Source: Blastocatellia bacterium (lineage in GTDB: Bacteria; Acidobacteriota; Blastocatellia; Pyrinomonadales; Pyrinomonadaceae). Taken from it: a stretch of 25,956 bases of DNA. A program made the position numbers and the translations under genes. The DNA lies in the NCBI GenBank assembly GCA_003488005.1, contig DNND01000106.1, positions 42,700 to 68,655 of the forward strand, written 5' to 3'. Positions 23,353-25,956 of this stretch are shown piece by piece (position 1 is the stretch's first letter; the number at the start of each line of letters is the position of its first letter). The notes under the pieces were generated by a model that had not been told where the DNA came from, searched no databases, and saw only the letters and a program-made list of their open reading frames with translations.

Positions 23353-25722
23353 ATGCTTTCAATCGCTGACGCCCTCACATCCCTGCACCAGCATTTCGGA
23401 TTTTCCGAGTTCCGGGAAGGCCAGCGCGAAGTCATCACAGCGATCCTCGACGGCAAAAACGCAATTGTCGTTATGCCTACCGGCAGCGGGAAATCTCTCT
23501 GCTACCAACTGCCGGCGCTGATGTTTGACGGCGCGACTGTGGTCGTATCACCGCTGATTGCATTGATGAAGGACCAGGTTGACGCGCTGCGTGCGCGCAA
23601 CCTGCCCGCGACCTTTATCAACAGTTCAGTGGACGAACGGGAACAGTGGTCGCGTATCGATGCCTTGCGTCGGGGCGAGTTCAAGCTCGTTTACGTGGCA
23701 CCGGAGCGCTTCCGCAGCAACCGTTTTCTGGAAGCGCTGAAGTCAATTCGCGTTTCACTCTTCGCGGTTGACGAAGCTCATTGCATTTCAACCTGGGGGC
23801 ATGACTTTCGTCCCGATTACTTGCGCCTGAAGAATGTGGTCCACGCGCTCAATGCCAATGGTGCCGGCGCTCAAACCGTTGCGCTCACCGCCACCGCTAC
23901 ACCTTATGTTCGTTCCGACATCATTCAACAACTCGGCTTAACTAAACCCGAAACCTTCGTCAGCGGCTTTGACCGGCCTAACCTGACCATCGATGTTGTG
24001 CATACGGAAAAGGAGCGCGAGAAGATTGGGCGCATTAAGCGGCTGGCGAAAACAAACGATGGTTCAGGAATTATCTACGCTGCCACTCGCAAGGCGGTGG
24101 AACAGGTGGCGCTGCAATTACAGGCGCAAGGCTTAAGTGTCTCGGCCTATCACGCCGGCATGGGCGATGCGGCACGCGTGAAAGCGCAGGATAATTTCAT
24201 GAACGGCCGCACGCAGATGATCGTCGCCACCAATGCGTTCGGCATGGGCATCGATAAAGCCGACATACGTTTTGTCGCCCACTATCAAATGCCCGGATCG
24301 ATTGAAGCTTACTACCAGGAGATTGGGCGCGCGGGTCGCGATGGCTTGCCTTCGTCCTGCGTCTTGCTTTTTAACTACGCTGATAAGAACACGCACGATT
24401 TTTTCATCGAAGGCTCATATCCCAGCGCTGAAGTGGTACGCGACGTTTACAGCGTGCTACTGGCAACTCGTCTTAAGCGAATAGAACTTTCCGCAGGGGA
24501 GATCGCGAAACGCGCCGGCATTCGTAACGAGATGGCGGTCCAGTCAACTCTGTATCTGCTCGAACGTGCCGGACACATCCATCGCCTGGCTAACTCCAAA
24601 AACTTCGATGCCAGAGATACCGTTGCGAGTCCACCATGGGCCACGAACGCTGGGACCGCCCTTACTGGGACCGCGGGCGTCTCGCCGGCAGCGGCTACTC
24701 CGCCCTCAGCCACACAGAAACCCTCGCGCGCCCCGCGCGCAATTCTAATGCTCGACAGCGTTCGCCCAGACAAGCTGCGCGTAACACCCGGCGATGTCGA
24801 ACGCCGCGCCGGTCTGGAACGGCGCAAGCTGCGCGAGATGATCGAATTCTGTTACACCGAATATTGTTATCGTGCCGCAATACTTGATTATTTCGGTGAT
24901 CGACATCATGCGCGCAACTGCGGCAGTTGCGGAAACTGCAACCCACATAGTGTGGCGAAAACACCGCTTGCCAGTGATGAAGTATTGGATGAAACGCGGC
25001 CCAGCGGACGAAATCGGAAAGGCTCCGCACCTCTTTCCCCTGTCGCCGCACCCCGTGCTTTGAACGACGACGAGAATCTGCGCGTGCGAAAGATTTTGGC
25101 CTGCGCTTCCCGCATGAAGGGACGTTTTGGAAAGAGCGTTCTCGCCGGCACGTTGCGCGGCTCAGCGGCCAAAAATGTAATGCAGGCGCATTTAAATGAG
25201 CTGTCCACCTACGGTCTATTGAATGACATGCGGCAGGACGACATCTTGCTTTACATAGACGTGTTGTGCGCGGCTGGTTGTCTGCGCGTTAGCCCCGGCG
25301 AGTATCCCACCGTCTCGATCACTGAGCTGGGCGAACGCGTAATGCGCGAGCAGGAGCGAATTCAACTCTCATTAACTGGCGATGCGCGAGCGAAAGATGA
25401 AGACGATGGATTACTGCCCGCGACTGCCTTACAAACCTTTACTCTTTTTCGCAACGGCCACTCGGTTGCAGACATTGCCGAGCAGCGTGAACTGGTCGTC
25501 AACACCATCGAGGGTCACCTGGTGGAATGTATTGCCGCAGGTCTTCCGGTTGATCTGACTAAGCTGGTTTCAGATTCCGATCGGATTCAGATTGAGAAGG
25601 CCATCGCCGAACACGGTACTGAGAAACTCAAACCAATTCGTGAATCTCTTCCGGAGAGCATTACCTACAACATGATTCGTTTCGTGGTTGCGCGCCAGCG
25701 GCTGACAAAGTCTGCGAACTAA
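23353..25722 (+). CDS. recQ: ATP-dependent DNA helicase RecQ
   Basis: A 3'-5' DNA helicase of recombination and fork repair. Motif 0 is FGFSEFREGQ; Walker A is PTGSGKS (Lys47); Walker B is DEAH (140-143); then the aromatic-rich CISTWGHDFRPDY loop and motif VI QEIGRAGRDG. The zinc module has Cys505, Cys523, Cys526 and Cys529. The RQC winged helix spans about 570-675 (CASRMKGRFGKSVLAGTLRG). The C-terminus carries a helix-turn-helix domain (about 687-775, FTLFRNGHSVADIAEQREL) instead of a clear HRDC. Two low-complexity linkers are unusual: residues about 425-460 (Ala/Pro/Thr-rich, with GTAGVSPAA) before the zinc module, and 535-565 after it. The 789-aa length exceeds the E. coli enzyme because of these. 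The ATG has no strong Shine-Dalgarno. The reading frame is intact. Confidence 0.95.
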   Translation: MLSIADALTSLHQHFGFSEFREGQREVITAILDGKNAIVVMPTGSGKSLCYQLPALMFDGATVVVSPLIALMKDQVDALRARNLPATFINSSVDEREQWSRIDALRRGEFKLVYVAPERFRSNRFLEALKSIRVSLFAVDEAHCISTWGHDFRPDYLRLKNVVHALNANGAGAQTVALTATATPYVRSDIIQQLGLTKPETFVSGFDRPNLTIDVVHTEKEREKIGRIKRLAKTNDGSGIIYAATRKAVEQVALQLQAQGLSVSAYHAGMGDAARVKAQDNFMNGRTQMIVATNAFGMGIDKADIRFVAHYQMPGSIEAYYQEIGRAGRDGLPSSCVLLFNYADKNTHDFFIEGSYPSAEVVRDVYSVLLATRLKRIELSAGEIAKRAGIRNEMAVQSTLYLLERAGHIHRLANSKNFDARDTVASPPWATNAGTALTGTAGVSPAAATPPSATQKPSRAPRAILMLDSVRPDKLRVTPGDVERRAGLERRKLREMIEFCYTEYCYRAAILDYFGDRHHARNCGSCGNCNPHSVAKTPLASDEVLDETRPSGRNRKGSAPLSPVAAPRALNDDENLRVRKILACASRMKGRFGKSVLAGTLRGSAAKNVMQAHLNELSTYGLLNDMRQDDILLYIDVLCAAGCLRVSPGEYPTVSITELGERVMREQERIQLSLTGDARAKDEDDGLLPATALQTFTLFRNGHSVADIAEQRELVVNTIEGHLVECIAAGLPVDLTKLVSDSDRIQIEKAIAEHGTEKLKPIRESLPESITYNMIRFVVARQRLTKSAN
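24650..24690 (+). repeat. Repeat-like DNA inside recQ encoding a low-complexity linker
   Basis: CTGGGACCGC occurs twice (24650-24659, 24665-24674), followed by GCGGGCG-TCT-CGCCGGC, a hairpin with one mismatch (24673-24689). It encodes the Gly/Thr/Ala/Pro linker with GTAGVSPAA. The palindromic GC-rich pattern resembles the intergenic elements rather than the flanking helicase code. Confidence 0.5.
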
Positions 25723-25811
25723 TGTGACCAATAGATCTCGCTTTATGCGTGAGGATCAATTCAGGTTGCCGCGCGGCTTCACTGCTCAATTGTGGAAATC
25801 AATTAGCGGAA

Positions 25812-25944
25812 CGGCTCTGCCGCCTGATGTGCGGTCGTGGCTATGCCCGACCGGACAGCTTTCTTAACTGTTCGGGGCTGCGCCCATCACTGGGGCTTAG
25901 CCCCAAGAACGTCGAAGCTGTACCGGAAGGTCATAGACCTTCCG
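25812..25944. repeat. Cluster of five short hairpins after recQ
   Basis: Hairpins at 25812-25822 (CGGC-TCT-GCCG), 25832-25853 (CGGTCG, GGC-TAT-GCC, CGACCG), 25875-25885 (GGGC-TGC-GCCC), 25891-25905 (TGGGGCT-T-AGCCCCA) and 25924-25944 (CGGAAGGT-CATAG-ACCTTCCG). Four tips have the form GGC-N(3)-GCC. The last shares GGAAGGT...AGACCTTCC with the centre of the 23001-23255 element. No gene is visible from 25723 to the window end. Confidence 0.65.
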
Positions 25945-25956
25945 CACATCAGACGG

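Overview
The window looks like a piece of an Acidobacteriota chromosome, probably class Blastocatellia. The pointers are a Solibacter-type TIGR03437 domain inside a giant secreted protein, many Calx-beta and lamin-tail modules, mid-50s GC by eye, and intergenic spaces filled with families of palindromic repeats. Taxonomy is inferred from gene content only. There is no rRNA, tRNA, transposase or CRISPR array, and most of the window is ordinary core chromosome.

Layout. 127-2588 (+) is a two-gene sugar-activation unit: a nucleotidyltransferase with a hexapeptide-repeat tail, and an alpha-D-phosphohexomutase that overlaps it by 4 bp. 2589-3205 holds a 40-bp-arm inverted repeat, a 50-aa DUF3309 membrane peptide with its own promoter, and more palindromes. 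3206-4036 is mutM. 4304-5142 is a small accessory spot: an orphan HicB-like antitoxin converging on a HEPN-like protein of unknown function. 5174-8963 (-) is an operon of a proton-dependent peptide transporter followed by a secreted dipeptidyl peptidase IV, which together would cleave and import peptides. 9219-11378 (+) is a promoter, a structured leader with terminator and antiterminator, and a fused homocysteine methyltransferase/methylenetetrahydrofolate reductase. 11687-13426 (+) encodes a secreted beta-propeller protein ending in a clear terminator. 13641-14537 (-) is a TIGR01777-type SDR protein. 14787-22961 (+) encodes a 2,724-aa exported mosaic protein. 23353-25722 (+) is recQ.

The most interesting item is the leader of the methionine gene (about 9252-9388). 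A good sigma70-type promoter starts a transcript just upstream of several helices, an intrinsic terminator with a perfect 14-bp stem, and a competing antiterminator. This is the layout of a transcription-attenuating riboswitch, most plausibly sensing S-adenosylmethionine, although its pairing does not match a class I can name with certainty. Second come the giant protein, built as Calx-beta blocks each closed by a lamin-tail domain, and the repeat families, one of which may have contributed an in-frame Ala/Pro/Thr-rich linker to RecQ.
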